Shown in pieces: positions 51,911-63,702 of a stretch of DNA of 64,000 nt (position 1 is its first letter; each line of letters opens with the position of its first letter). This stretch comes from Apoda limacodes (taxonomy: Eukaryota; Arthropoda; Insecta; Lepidoptera; Limacodidae). The stretch lies in NCBI GenBank assembly GCA_946406115.1, contig OX291544.1, forward strand, positions 10,974,001-11,038,000. The letters run 5' to 3'. The translations under genes and the position numbers were made by a program. Below the pieces are notes generated by a model, which saw only the letters and a program-made list of their open reading frames with translations, did not search any database and had not been told where the DNA came from.

Positions 51911-52149
51911 AGGAAAGACGATAAATATTGATGCTGCCTTTGTCTAGAACATGTAATATATTTTTAAACAAATTATGTTATATTAGCAGTTTAATAGTAG
52001 GTTTTTTTTTCTAATATAGGTTTTAATAGAAACTTGAAAACGTTTAAATAGATCTATCTTTCTTTAACTTAACCAATCAAAGTAAACTTATAGAAATATG
52101 GATACCTACATTTGAACTAAAAACTAAATTGATATGATTAGAGGCATTA

Positions 52150-52412
52150 TACTATACTAGACTTTGCCAGCGGTTCCGCCAGCCCTAAATTCGGTTATCG
52201 GCGTGGAACTCCTTAATTAACTCCAATTAATTAATTAATTAGTTATACCAATTGCTATAGCATGCTATAGGTGCAGCAATAGGTCGTTTAACTCTGTTAT
52301 AATTATTTCCGCAGGAACTTTTGAATTTTTTGGATAAAAAGTAGCCTATATGCTATTCCAGGACAGGGTTTTATCCCGATCCGTTCAGTGGTTGAAGCGT
52401 GATTGAGTAACA
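52150..52412 (+). repeat. CTAGCTTTTACC interspersed repeat family, long copy
   Basis: Ordered phrases are CTAGACTTTGCCAGCGGTTC, CGCCAGCCCTAAATTCGG, TTATCGGCGTGGA, TTATTTCCGCAGGAACTTTT, GATAAAAAGTAGCCTATATG, ATCCGTTCAGTGGTTGAAGC and GTGATTGAGTAAC. It shares the beginning with 7.73 kb and the middle with 46.44 kb. Confidence 0.7.
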
Positions 52413-52552
52413 ACGACCTTATACTGGACTCTACCTCTAGACCGGCCACGTAAATTTCTGCGTGACAAAGGCACAACTGTCAATGATATTAATAAAATAA
52501 TATACGATACGTATATGACGCACACTCTAGTTGACAACTCAACATTATAAGG

Positions 52553-52625
52553 CTGGGCGCACTGCGGTGCTGCGAGTTGCGGCGCGTATTCAAAATCGTA
52601 ACGCATCATGGTTGGTTTTGTAATT
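52553..52625 (+). repeat. GCG-rich repeat fragment
   Basis: AGGCTGGGCGCACTGCGGTG and GCGAGTTGCGGCGCG resemble the CpG-dense block at 2.75-3.0 kb. A fragment only. Confidence 0.4.
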
Positions 52626-52639
52626 TATCAGCGCGTACG

Positions 52640-53720
52640 GTTTGAAATGAAAATAATTCGACAGGAATTATTTACCTTTGTTTGTTTGTTTACAGCCCTA
52701 CCAATGAGCGCGCACGTGCAATATTTACAGAAACCATGTCTACCTCACTGTAATTTATTTAGATTCAAGCCACTTCATTGAATTTTGACGTGCCTAAAGA
52801 GTCTGTTTACCAATAACAAACCTTATTTGAAATTGGTAAATTTCATCAAAATATGGTGATAAGCTTAGACATTTAAAAACTTGCTTAAGTTTATCTGTTA
52901 GTTAGTTCGTTGTATCTAAGTATTGCTAACGAAATGTATACTTACGCTGTGTTAAAAACTACTTGGCATAGGGTCCGTGGCATTTAAGACAAGCAGAACT
53001 TGGCCTGTTTATTTACATTCATGTTTTTGATGGAATAATATATTGCAATATATGAAATTATAAGAGCAAAAATGAATTACAGTTAATTGAAATGCAATGT
53101 TACTAAATATATGTAGCTAGTATTAGTAAGGTATTTAAGCTTTAGGTTATAAATAGTAACTAAACTTACTGATTGCTTTTACATTAACAAAAGTTCTAAA
53201 AAGGAAAATTAATACACATTACGAATAAAAGAAACCAAAAACATCGTGAATACTAAACACGACATGAATAGCTTTCAGGAACAGATTAAAATGTGGCACT
53301 GTAAAACAATTTCGTGGAACAGAACAAAGCCGTTTTATTCCTTATTTCAAATAGGGAAATAAAAATTAAGTGTGGATAGCAAATCATATATAAATATATA
53401 TTCTTATAGCGGAAGTTACACATAAAAGAAGCCTATCTGTCTTTCTGTTCATCCGATGAATTTGTTGGATTTCACGGTAGGTTATCATCAAAGTACATAA
53501 TTATTATTTGAGCAAAAGCCGCAAAAGAAAATGAATAGCTACTAACGTCTAAAACGATATCGGAAACGTTAGGTGCAGTGATAAATGATAACATCGGGTA
53601 TTTTTATGTCGGTTCGCGGAATATGAAATCTATTCTACAGAAATTCGTATCGTACGTATTATTCAAAAGAAAGTTCCAGTTGTATTTTTAAAGAACTATT
53701 TGTTCGTTTCTGTCTGAATT
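52640..53720. other. Non-coding stretch, nothing recognised
   Basis: AT-rich sequence with no long open frame and no repeat of the listed families. Confidence 0.4.
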
Positions 53721-53734
53721 TAAGCATTTGTCAC

Positions 53735-54005
53735 CTCAGCTTTTACACATCCCACTGTAGGGGCACAGGCGTCTCCTTGAAGGAGAAGGCTAAGGCCATA
53801 GTCCACCACGCTGACGTAATGCAGTTTGGCGAACGTAGTCGATCTAGTGGCCATTCGACTGTCAGAGTTCTCAAATCGCCCTGCCTGGCGGCTTGTCAAC
53901 TGCTTGATAAAGCCAGGATCGACGGTTTTGCGGACCCTCCGAAACACGAAGTAACTCAGAAAAACGTGCCACAAGGCAGTTTCCTGCTCAAGTAGAAATC
54001 ACGCC
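53735..54005 (+). repeat. Interspersed repeat (GAAGGAGAAGGCTAAGGCCATAGTCCACCACGCTG)
   Basis: The GAAGGAGAAGGCTAAGGCCA and TAGTCCACCACGCTGACGTA phrases, with a GTAATGCAGTTTGGCGAACG segment, are a well-known lepidopteran repeat core (compare 62,742-62,880 and the related SINE at 59.0 kb). Open frames on both strands here (about 72-84 codons) are by-products of the repeat. Confidence 0.65.
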
Positions 54006-54194
54006 GGTCGTAACTTAACTTTGCATATCATTTCCGATTGACAAGTGTCACTGAGCCACTAGCTATTTTAGACACTTACTAATTGCTATTTGTAAAGTGT
54101 TTTTTTTTTCATAGAAGGTAGTTGCAACTTTTATTTTCATGCAATATAATGAAATGAACTATAGACTTTATGATGAAAATAGCATGCACCTTTT

Positions 54195-54290
54195 TTATAC
54201 CACTAAATGTAGCAGCAAGCTTACGACCCGCCTGATATTAAGCGGGCTACGTACCCCATGTACAATGTTGCCGACCGTTTAAAATGAAAT
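54195..54290 (-). mobile_element. Non-LTR retrotransposon 3' tail remnant
   Basis: The plus strand TATACCACTAAATGTAGCAG, CAAGCTTACGACCCGCCTGA and TATTAAGCGGGCTACGTA is the reverse complement of the 3' tail type seen at 30,478-30,585. Confidence 0.6.
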
Positions 54291-54299
54291 CACTCACAA

Positions 54300-57200
54300 C
54301 TCAAAGTTACCATAATCTGTAGCCTCTAGAATTTTCAAGATAAACGAAAATAGTCGATGAGGCATTCAATAGTCCATTTTTTTAAACACTTAAACAGAAA
54401 AAATCAAACAAAATTATAGGCTATAAAAATCCAATATCCTTGGCACAAAGGCGATTCTGCAGTGGGTTGGTGAATGTCTGTGCAAATATGTGATAGCGTG
54501 TCTCGGTGCGACCCCGCTGCACCCAATAATCCCCGTCCAAAAGCGGCTCTCACGAGGCCATACTGCAGTCTCGAGTCGTCTTTGAATAAAGAATAGTAAA
54601 ATCTTACCAATCTTGGACTAAGAACAGATGTGATGTTTCACCTGTGATAATGTGATCTTGTTTGACTACGGATCCAAAAAAGAAGTTCGTGTACGTCATT
54701 TGCGTTATCAAAATTGCCGCCTTATTAAAGTGAAAAATTTTAACTATATAAAATTAAATAATCAATAGTATTGATTACACAATTTCTTTGCGTGTATTTA
54801 ATCTTAGACAGATGTTTAAAACATTAAGTAGAAAATATATGAGTGTATTAAACTGTGTAAAGTGAAATTGAATGTGTTGTACTCAATTGAACTCAACTAG
54901 ACGCACGCTATGTTGTGTATCAAGTGCTATTACCTATTCTGTGGTGGTATTCCGGAAAACTATTACAGCAATCATTAATGATGTCGTTATTAGCAAACTG
55001 TGTTAAAAAAAATATAAGTTAAAATGGAAAGACCATTTGAAGGTGAGGCACTACATACATACAATTTTGGGGCAGCATCTTATTTTTCATTTAGCTTATT
55101 CATAAAAAAAAACAATATTCAGTTTTATGAAACTATCTCCATGAGATCTGCCCTGTTACTCAAGTCAGCAAAAACCATCCGGTTCCGAGACGACTGTGAC
55201 ATGCATTGTAAATTTACTTTAAGTTTTAAAGAAAAAATGTGTAGAATAACAATTTAATCACCAATGTAGGTAATAACTATTTAACTATCAAAATGTAAGT
55301 AAACGGAACTTCTTTTTGTAAGTTGCTTATGACAATTGTGTTTTTGTTGTTTTTTGTAAAGGGTTACATTAAAAAAATTATATTAGCTTTCATTTCAAAT
55401 TTCAGCTTTCTAGCACTTCAGTGAGTCAGTCAGTGACGAAATCAGGGTTATTAAGTTTAGTTCAATAATATCTAAAGTATGAGAGCTATGCAATTGAAAC
55501 TTAATATATTTTTATAAATCCAGTATTGACATCATATCCCGAGAATTTTGTTTATCTGGTATAATCCAAAAACGACGAATCAGGCTCATCTAGGCGGATT
55601 AAAAAATTATGATATTGGTATTGCGACCAAACTCATCATAAGTTAATATATAAGCTGTCATGTAACAGTTGGGGAAAAACGATATTATAATCTCTAAAAC
55701 ATTAGGAAAGCGATGGGTTTTGGCCAATGTCCAACTGAACTCGGTCTTGATCTCGGTAAATAACTATGATACATTTTACTTTTGCTTTCTTTTTTACCTT
55801 TTATTTATTAAATAATCATTATTTTCTTATGTCTAGTTTGTAATTTTACTGTTTTTCTCTTAATTATGTGATACTTAGCATTAATATAAGTGATATTTAG
55901 TTTTAGTTTTATTTATAACATAGTATGTGGAAACAAGTCATATCCAAAATAATTCCAAATTTCCAAAATAAATAAGAGGTACTCAATTCGTCTGTTTGTT
56001 TTTTTATTAAGTTATATTTTTTAAACAAATTTGTAGAAATACACCTACCTTTTTAATTTACTCATTTGCAAACAAAAACAATAAGGAAAACATTAAATTT
56101 TTTACCCAGACTGTGCCTCGAAAATCTCGACCTTTCACCTGACCGAAATAATTTATTCAATTACCTACAACGACAAGAGTATCCCTTTCCCATGATGCTG
56201 ATTTCATCCCTAGTTTTAATTAAATCAAGCTACTAAAGCCGCATGTTAACTTCCTCGGTTTTAATTATTCTGTTATGTATATTTAACACAACTAATGAAG
56301 GAGTCAGATGGCCGGATCCATACCAAAAAATTTACATACAAGCATAGTGCTCGAGTTTGTACCGAACATGTGGCGAAGCAATTTAAGCAAATTGCGTTTT
56401 AAAAGCGTTTTTTTTTTATTGTTTACTGCAAGTTATAGTAAACTAGCTTTTTCCAACGACTGATTACAAAATTTCATCTTCTATTTTGCCCTGTAGAGAA
56501 TGATGTTCAAACAAAGGTTACAAACCTCAATCTTAATTTTTATTCTCTGAATACCTATTACTTATACCATACCTATGACTTATTTTCATACACACTTCCA
56601 ATCTCTATTGACTCCGTCTAGTGATTTTTTTTTTTTAAAACGCTAAAAAACGACAATTTTAATTATGCAACCTAAAAGCCAAATACAGTTTTTGTGCATT
56701 TAGCTTTTCCATACATACTTCACGAGCTTAAGGGGTTAAGGGATAAATTTTGCATAATCCTTTCTTAGTACTCACGTAATAAAAACAGCTTTTGTGCAAA
56801 ATTTTAAGTCCGTAGACGAAGTAGTTTGGGCTGTGCGTTGATATTTCAATTACGGATATATAACTGAGGGAAAGAGTGGCGCAAGCATCGATATGAATAA
56901 ACAGTCGTACAACATTGTAGGTACCGGGTTCGATCAAGTGAATATTGTTACAATTTGTGAATTTGACAGTTGTCTCCAAATTATACATTATTATATTATT
57001 TATTATATATATACTAAAATATGGCGCGTACAAAAATTATGAAAACGCAAATTAATTAGGTATTTGTAGCTACAAATTTCCTGCCTGATATATTCTCATT
57101 CTCATTTGTGTAAAGGACAACATTTTCTTTTCCAAAAAATTTTTTTTGTGTACTTATAATATTTTTGTAATTCGAAGTCAACTTCAACTCAAAAATACGA

Positions 57201-58165
57201 AATAGGCATTTGTTTCGTATTAATAAAGTTTTTTTTAATGACCGTACATTAACTACATATACGTACGTATGTATAGGTACAAGATACCAATTTATTAACT
57301 AATTGTTGGCCAAATACTTGGGATAAATTTTCAGAACGTAAGTTATCATTCTACTTTCAGTTGACTGTTATTCGACAGATTGAAAGTACTATATTGCCTG
57401 ACTTTTTCTTAAATGAAATAATAATGAAGAAATAAATGAAGGTAAATAAGTTAAAGAAAAAAAAAAGAAAACTTACTTCATTGCGAGCCCTGTGTTTTAT
57501 ACTAGCTTTATATTTTATTTGTCATAATCCATCAAAAAAATTAAGGTAAATACATTTTTTTTTTTGCCGACACATTGGACCTTAACAGTAAAAAGAATAT
57601 ATTTAACGCGAAGGTGAAAAAAGCTGTCTTATAAGTCTGTCTAATGGGCAGACCATTTAATATTAACCTAATTTGAAGCAGTTTACCTTTCTGCAATGGG
57701 TTTTCGCCCACGCGCAACACAAAACGGGAACTGAAAAAAAAAAAATAATAAAAGATTCAATGTCCGTAATAAAAGAAATAAATGACGTAACTGAAAGTAG
57801 AAGTCACGGGGTATAAATAACAAAGTAAAGTCCCAGATGGGCAAGCCGTGAGCTTATAGCCTAAATTGCACAAAAAATATTTGTTTATAGATTTATATCT
57901 ATACGCAAATTTATTTTTAGAGGCATTAAAATAAATCTTATTTGTCTTCTAATTATTATTTTCTTGATTCAGTTTCGTTTTTCGGATTTTAAAACAATTA
58001 CGAAATTTAGAGCAGATATAGCAAATAACCTCTGTCACCACCAGTTTACAAGTAATAATCCGTTTCACGATTACTTACAAAGATAATGTTGCCTTCTAGC
58101 GGACCTGACAGAGCACTACAGATTTCTTGCGTTTTTTTTCGATATCTATAAAAAATATGAGAATA
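54300..58165. other. Long AT-rich stretch, no gene recognised
   Basis: No splice-consistent or domain-bearing frame was found. Small phrases such as GTGAGTCAGTCAGTGACGAAAT (55,421-55,442) and CTAGCTTTTTCCAACGACTG (56,443-56,462) look like repeat remnants. The open frame 56,728-57,033 (minus, 101 codons) shows no motif. Confidence 0.4.
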
Positions 58166-58167
58166 AA

Positions 58168-58330
58168 CCTAGCTTTGAACAGCGGCTCCGGTCGCGCTAT
58201 GTTTGGGTATCGGCGTAGGATTTTAATGGCAACCTCATGAATATAGTAAGAAAGTTTGCTAAAGCAATCTGAGGCTATATAGTTCGTTTACGTGGAATTC
58301 GGTCATCGTTATTCCTGCGGGCTATAATGT
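58168..58330 (+). repeat. CTAGCTTTTACC interspersed repeat family, fragment
   Basis: CCTAGCTTTGAACAGCGGCT, CCGGTCGCGCTATGTTTGGG, TATCGGCGTAGGATTTTAAT and TTATTCCTGCGGGCTA follow the order of the copies at 7.73 and 52.15 kb. Confidence 0.6.
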
Positions 58331-59011
58331 CCTTCTCCGTTTTCTCTTTAACCATCCCTGTGACATTAAGACTATTTCAATTATACTACTTTCTAACTGT
58401 TCTGTTTAATCTCGTAAAGATAAACATATTATGTATTTAACTATAAAAAAACGAATTTAATTATGCATCTACAATAATTATTTTCACATAAAAACAACAA
58501 AAACAATAAAGTTTTAATAAACCCATTTCATAAACCAATAAAGTTAGGATAGCCTGCGATTAAGACCTGTTCTATTTTTTTTTACAATGAAACGAAATAA
58601 AAAAATAACATGTATTTAAACAATTAATTTTGACTTTTGTATATAGATAGAGCAGGAACAAGAAAAAAGGGGACGAAACAGAACCCATAAAACCTACGCA
58701 TAAAACTCTTAAGGTCAGCGAGCGGAACAATAAATCGAACACACAAATAAAGTGCAAACAATATTCGGAAGAAGGAATAGTTGAATAGGAAACACCATTT
58801 TATATACAAGAGCTAGGTATAAGACAAAGGGTAAGTTCAACCCGCATCACAGAACTATCGATTCGCATAAGGCTTTTGTTCGTAACCGGAAAATCAGGAA
58901 CAAGTGTGTGAAATAAAACATGAAGAAAATGAAATATTAGTTTCAAGCTTTAAATTTTATTACAGTTTTAGAACATCAGTATGAAATTTGTTAGGAATAG
59001 ATTCAGTAAAA

Positions 59012-59299
59012 GGTCGGTGGTGGCCCAAGGCTGGCGATGTCACCTTTTGTCCCGAGTGGCGAAGGTTCAAACCCGGCGTGCAACGATGAGTATTTTTCTT
59101 AATTTCTCAAGTACATTGATTATTCACTCCACTGGCTACCGTTCAAGAGATACATCGTGAGGAAACTTGCATAAGTCAGGAAAAACGTTTCTGAAGTCCA
59201 CTATCCGCATTGGGCCCGCATGTGGACATTGGCACAAATCAACCTGTGTGATAGAAGGCCGCACCCCAACAGAAGAGAGTTAAGGACGTATGAGGCTTA
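59012..59299 (+). mobile_element. tRNA-derived SINE with flanking target-site duplications
   Basis: The tRNA-related head has an A-box-like stretch (GGTGGCCCAAGGCTGG) and a good B box GGTTCAAACCC at 59,064-59,074, the internal RNA polymerase III promoter parts. The body continues with ATACATCGTGAGGAAACTTG, CTGAAGTCCACTATCCGCAT and GAAGGCCGCACCCCAACAG, as in many lepidopteran SINEs. It is flanked by near-identical 21-22 bp direct repeats sharing ATAGATTCAGTAAAA, at 58,991-59,011 and 59,300-59,321. The intact duplications indicate a relatively recent insertion. Confidence 0.85.
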
Positions 59300-59324
59300 T
59301 TAGGAGATAGATTCAGTAAAAAGT

Positions 59325-61030
59325 GTGGTTTCGGTTGTTCCTGGTTTACTTATGTATCAGAAAGCACAGGACAGCATTCCTAATCTTTATAGACCATTTA
59401 GGTTCTAAGTGTGAGAATAAACTGATGGCGAACAGGGCACGTCGGGTATGCCCACTACCTCCATCGATTTAAACGCTGCGATGACCCCAAGTGCATCTGC
59501 TTTACAGACGCCATAAAGACAATAAGGTAAACAAAAGGTTGACGCTCGAACTATTAGTTGATGGGAAAATTTAAACTTCAAGCTATAGCTCCCTCTTTGC
59601 AGATACCTCTTCAGGACCACAATTCGAAGACTATTGTGAGAGCGTCACAAAAAAAGGTGCGCAGACCAACAAGCGACCTCTAAACTCCGCCACGACGTGT
59701 TGAGTCATAGCCTGTTGGAAAATTGTTATTACGCAGTTTTTTCCTATTTTTCTGTGTTATTTACTTTTATATCCGACTTGTCCACTTTTATTGTTGTATT
59801 ATTTTTTCGTCTCTATTTTTGGAAGTGTGTGTTATTGCTTTTTATTTTTCTACAGTTGTTTATGTCCTATTTTATTTTGTAGTTTCGTCCCAATATGTCT
59901 TTCATTACAACTTGTCATCGATGTAACTCTTCAAGTCAAGATAAATAACCTAATTCGTATGTTATTTATCTTCAAGTTTAGTCAATGTCCCATTTACTTG
60001 TACATTTTATCAATGAATGACTGCTTTGTCCTTTGTTTTTTAAAAATAATTAATTCTAATTTGTGAAATAGGTTAATAAGTAATGATAAACTGATTTTAT
60101 ATGCCATCCAGTTGCTAACTCAAGCAGATAATAAAAGGCGAATATATTTATTATTATCTCATACTTAAGCAAAGTTCAAAGGTTTTAAAAAAAAGACGAA
60201 TTGGAGGTGCTGTGCACTCAAACGACACAAAGTAGTAGACTGAATGTAGGACTCCGAGTTTTCATGTCGAGGAATTTAAACGAAAAAAACTGATTGCGAG
60301 CGCTAGGATGGCAGAAAGTCGCCGTCATTAATTTAAAACAATTGCTCAAAACACGTTACAATACGAGCGGTAGGTATAACTAACGCATGAGATTTTGAGA
60401 ATTGGGACCATCAACTATTAAAAAGAATCAAAAAGTCGAAGCTGGTATCCAGGTGCACACCGCCTGCGTTTATAGAAATGCGGTATAATTAGTATAATTA
60501 TAATAACCACGACCTAACACTATATTGAATTAAATCATCATGTAATACGTCACCTTAGGAGACGTTAAAGTCAGTTTGCGCGAGCTTACCGCGTAGAAAC
60601 GCTAGCTCAGTTCATCTCCGCCTGAAGGGACGTGTTCAAGTAGCATTTCTATAGATAGGAGCTGTAGGTACTCCATATGGGGCCGTAATTGCGACTTACA
60701 AAGTAGTAAAATTTGCCCGATATGCAGTACTGCTTTCCTCTGTTGCGAGTACGGTAAGTAACAGTAAGGACCTCAAAACTCTTGGAGCTGATAAGAAGTG
60801 TGTTTTAAATATATTAGCCTAGCCTATAAGTTTTAAAACTTGAGCTACTTCTTGTCAAACATGGTGACATATGGGAGGAATGGTGGAACAATATGATGTA
60901 TTACTAATTTCAAATGAAGTTTTCACATTTAAAGATCAGGTATTACGTCTTGTAAATGATTTAAGGGCGGAGTTTATTCTTACCTTATAAACGTTTATAA
61001 ACTATTGTATTCCATCGTGTAAAGCTTTCT
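59325..61030. other. Non-coding stretch, nothing firmly recognised
   Basis: A GC-richer patch at 59,400-59,700 gives unrecognised short frames on the minus strand (GSYSLKFKFSHQLIVRAS). 59,700-60,070 is T-rich and its long phenylalanine-rich frames are compositional. No repeat of the listed families was seen further right. Confidence 0.4.
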
Positions 61031-61037
61031 GTATAGT

Positions 61038-61190
61038 GTATTTATTTATATTATATTGCCTTGATTAGGGAGACAGTATGTCTCGCTAACGACCGCGGGC
61101 GGGACACTGGCGCCCTGGTGATAATTCCACTGCATTAGGCGCGACCACTCTCTCCTAAATTGTCCGCATGTTTCCCAGACGATTAATTAT
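61038..61190 (+). repeat. Dispersed repeat, copy 2 (TTGCCTTGATTAGGGAGACA)
   Basis: Same family and orientation as 39,465-39,640: TATTTATTTATATTATATTG, GACAGTATGTCTCGCTAACG, ACCGCGGGCGGGACAC, GCATTAGGCG and TGTTTCCCAGACGATTAA. Confidence 0.75.
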
Positions 61191-61984
61191 TCGTGAATAT
61201 ATTTTATCACGATAATCTTTATACAAAAAGAAACTTTCGTCCATTCGAAAATTTTAGTAACTCTACGTATTTAAAATTGCTAATGAGCGTATAATTTTGG
61301 ATTCAAAAAAGTTAAATATTTTTAGCGGGTCGTTTCAAACTGTATCCATTATACTTTTAATCTAAAATTATATTTAACATTTTTTTATATCTCATATAAT
61401 TTTTTATCACATTTACTCGTAAGCAGTGTCATTACGTGCAGGTAAAGTGGATGCTAAGACTTTAATTACTCCAACAGGTTTTATTTTTGTTACTTGTAAT
61501 TATTTATTTACTAGTTAATAGATCTCCCGGACTATAATGACATATAATACCTGTCCTGTGCGCACCGCGCGCGCTCTACGTACTTTGTCTATCCTATCAA
61601 GTAGGTATAAAAGCTCCATCTGTGGTCAAAGATATGAACTACGTGAAAAGCGAGCAATGACAAGTATAAACTTCAGCTAAAATATTTTATTCATAAATTC
61701 TCAAGATACTGCTAGATAGCGTTGTTTGTTCATTTCAATTGTGTTTTGGTAAGTTTTTGGAAGACTCGAGATTTTGTCCGCATGGATCATACTATCAACA
61801 CTGCACCGTATCTCCGGTACCACTGGAATGGAATCGATTTAAATGTAGCTTAAGTGAAACCCCAAACTATCAAAGGACGAAAACTGCATCAAAAACATTT
61901 TTGCGTGTTGCCATAACACACAAAAAAAGTCTTTGAATATAGGGACAAAATAGTAAATTATACAACAAGTTAAAAAAATGGGAA

Positions 61985-62130
61985 TTTAATTCGAGAGACT
62001 AAGTTGGATTCCGAGAGCAGCGAAGGATGCTAGAGTAGAATCCAGAGCATAGCGAGGCATTCAAGAGTAGAAACCTTAGCGGTGCGAGGGTTACAATGGG
62101 CCGTGATGATTTTTTTTTCACGTGTTGTTT
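61985..62130 (+). repeat. Short-unit tandem array (GAGTAGAATCC...AGCGAGG)
   Basis: About three units of 30-40 bp, each with a GATTCC/GAATCC/GAAACC start, AGAGC(A) and an AGCGA(A/G)G core. The array is preceded by GAGAGACTAAGTTGGATTCC and followed by GGTTACAATGGGCCGTGATG. It looks like a repeat-family internal array. Confidence 0.5.
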
Positions 62131-62259
62131 ACCCTAATTTTTACCATTGACTGCGAGAAAATAAGTAAGAAATGAGTACTTAAATCACATTTTGGTATAT
62201 ATTCGGTAATTATTACCGGGTGATATGACATAAAACAACCACAATAACAATTAAAACAA

Positions 62260-62771
62260 TTTAATAATTGTTCCAAATTCAAGGTGTTTTTATTCACTCA
62301 GTCAGTAAAAGTAAGTTTTATTCACTGTTACGTTTTTATTCACTCAGTGAGTAAAAGTGGGTGTGATTCACTGTTATCGATGAAACAAATGCCCTTTATC
62401 GAGTGGCAGTGGTAAAAAAAATTATGTATATACCCATTTCATCCAATTGACAATTTATAGAGGCTTGCCTTGTCTCAGCCATTATACACTTCACTGGAGA
62501 AGGATGCTCAGGTAATTTAATAATTGTTCCAAATTCAAGGTGTTTTTGTTCACTCAGTCAGTAAAAGTAAGTTTTATTCACTGTTACGTTTTTATTCACT
62601 CAGTGAGTAAAAGTGGGTGTGATTCACTGTTATCGATGAAACAAATGCCCTTTATCGAGTGGCAGTGGTAAAAAAAATTATGTATATACCCATTTCATTC
62701 AATTGACAATTTATAGAGGCTTGCCTTTTCTCAGCCATTATACACTTCACTGGAGAAGGATGCTCAGGTAA
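62260..62771 (+). repeat. Tandem duplication, two 256 bp units
   Basis: Unit 1 (62,260-62,515) and unit 2 (62,516-62,771) both begin TTTAATAATTGTTCCAAATT and end GATGCTCAGGTAA. Only about three substitutions separate them. Inside each unit, TTCACTCAGTCAGTAAAAGT and TTCACTCAGTGAGTAAAAGT form an internal duplication about 50 bp apart. Confidence 0.92.
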
Positions 62772-62885
62772 TAGTCCACCGCGCTGTCTCAGTGCGATTT
62801 GGCGGTCGTTTTTCGAGCTAGCGGCCAAATGATTGTTAGAATTTTTTTAAACGCCCATAAGGCCTCTGACTTGGCTCAACAACTG
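62742..62885 (+). repeat. Interspersed repeat fragment (AGTCCACCGCGCTG)
   Basis: ACTGGAGAAGGATGCTCAGG, TAATAGTCCACCGCGCTGTC, CAGTGCGATTTGGCGGTCG and GCGGCCAAATGATTGTTAG are related to the repeat at 53,735-54,005. Its left part lies inside the 256 bp duplicated unit. Confidence 0.5.
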
Positions 62886-62902
62886 CTATAATATTTATTC
62901 TT

Positions 62903-63000
62903 TTAGGGGTTCCGTAGCCAATTGGCAAAAACGTAACTCTCATAAATTCGTCGTGTCCGTCCGTCCGTCCGTAAGTCACAGCCTTATAATTCCATTTTAA
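62903..63000 (-). repeat. GGTTCCGTACCC interspersed repeat, fragment
   Basis: TAGGGGTTCCGTAGCCAATT followed by GTCCGTCCGTCCGTCCG is the 3' end of the family in reverse orientation. Confidence 0.55.
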
Positions 63001-63404
63001 CATAGAATTTTTTTTTCTCGTGACGTGAAAAAAAAATTGGAGACGTGAATCGTTATACAGCTTGTTATAAAAATTGAGGAAGAAAAAACTTTCCATACAT
63101 TGAACCTAGGAATAAAGCATTTTTTAAAACGCACCCCTAATATGGGATTTCATTGGTTAAGGCTTTAAAATGTATTCGAAGTTCCTGAAGTTACCAGAGT
63201 AACGTCTTACAAAACCAGAAAAAAAAATACTACATAATATAAAAATATTCATTAAACTGAAACCAACATTAAAACATTATAGTAAAAAAATTCTCTCGTT
63301 TGGAAACATAAAAAATGATATGCCACTTATGATATACCTACAGCAGAGGTTCCATGATACGGAAGAAAATAACTACAATGGTGGGCAAAAATCTGATGAC
63401 TCAC

Positions 63405-63560
63405 TTGTCATTTTTGGTATACATTTCCGTGCGGAAGTATTTCCGTCAGCCTAATGTAATGAAACGACCTTCCTATGAATATAGAGTCCAGTGTGAAGGC
63501 AAATATGAACATGAACACGCGATTTGGGCCAACCATTTGGAAAACCAATCACGATAAGGT
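63405..63560 (+). repeat. Dispersed repeat, copy 2 (AACGACCTTCCTATGAATA)
   Basis: Matches 51,265-51,420 in order: CATTTTTGGTATACATTTCC, GTCAGCCTAATGTAATGAAA, CGACCTTCCTATGAATATAG, GAAGGCAAATATGAACATG and AAAACCAATCACGA. Confidence 0.65.
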
Positions 63561-63702
63561 ATTTTATGCCACTTATTTCTCTTTTGAATTCATTTGAAAA
63601 ACAAAATGACAACGCAAATCAGAATTTTCCATGCAAACTTCAATGCATTATTATAAACATTTTGCCACTGAAAATGCGTTAATATTATATTATTTATGCT
63701 TT

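Noticed and set aside
53720..53995. Open frames on both strands (84 and 72 codons).
   Set aside because: They lie wholly in a common lepidopteran interspersed repeat core and read through it by chance.
59697..60066. Three overlapping plus-strand frames rich in Phe, Tyr, Leu and Cys that could look like membrane proteins.
   Set aside because: The DNA here is simply T-rich; all frames give hydrophobic residues and none has flanking coding evidence.
61600..61640. TATAAAAG at about 61,604 considered as a core promoter.
   Set aside because: No initiator, downstream element or coding region follows; isolated TATA-like text is expected often in this AT-rich DNA.
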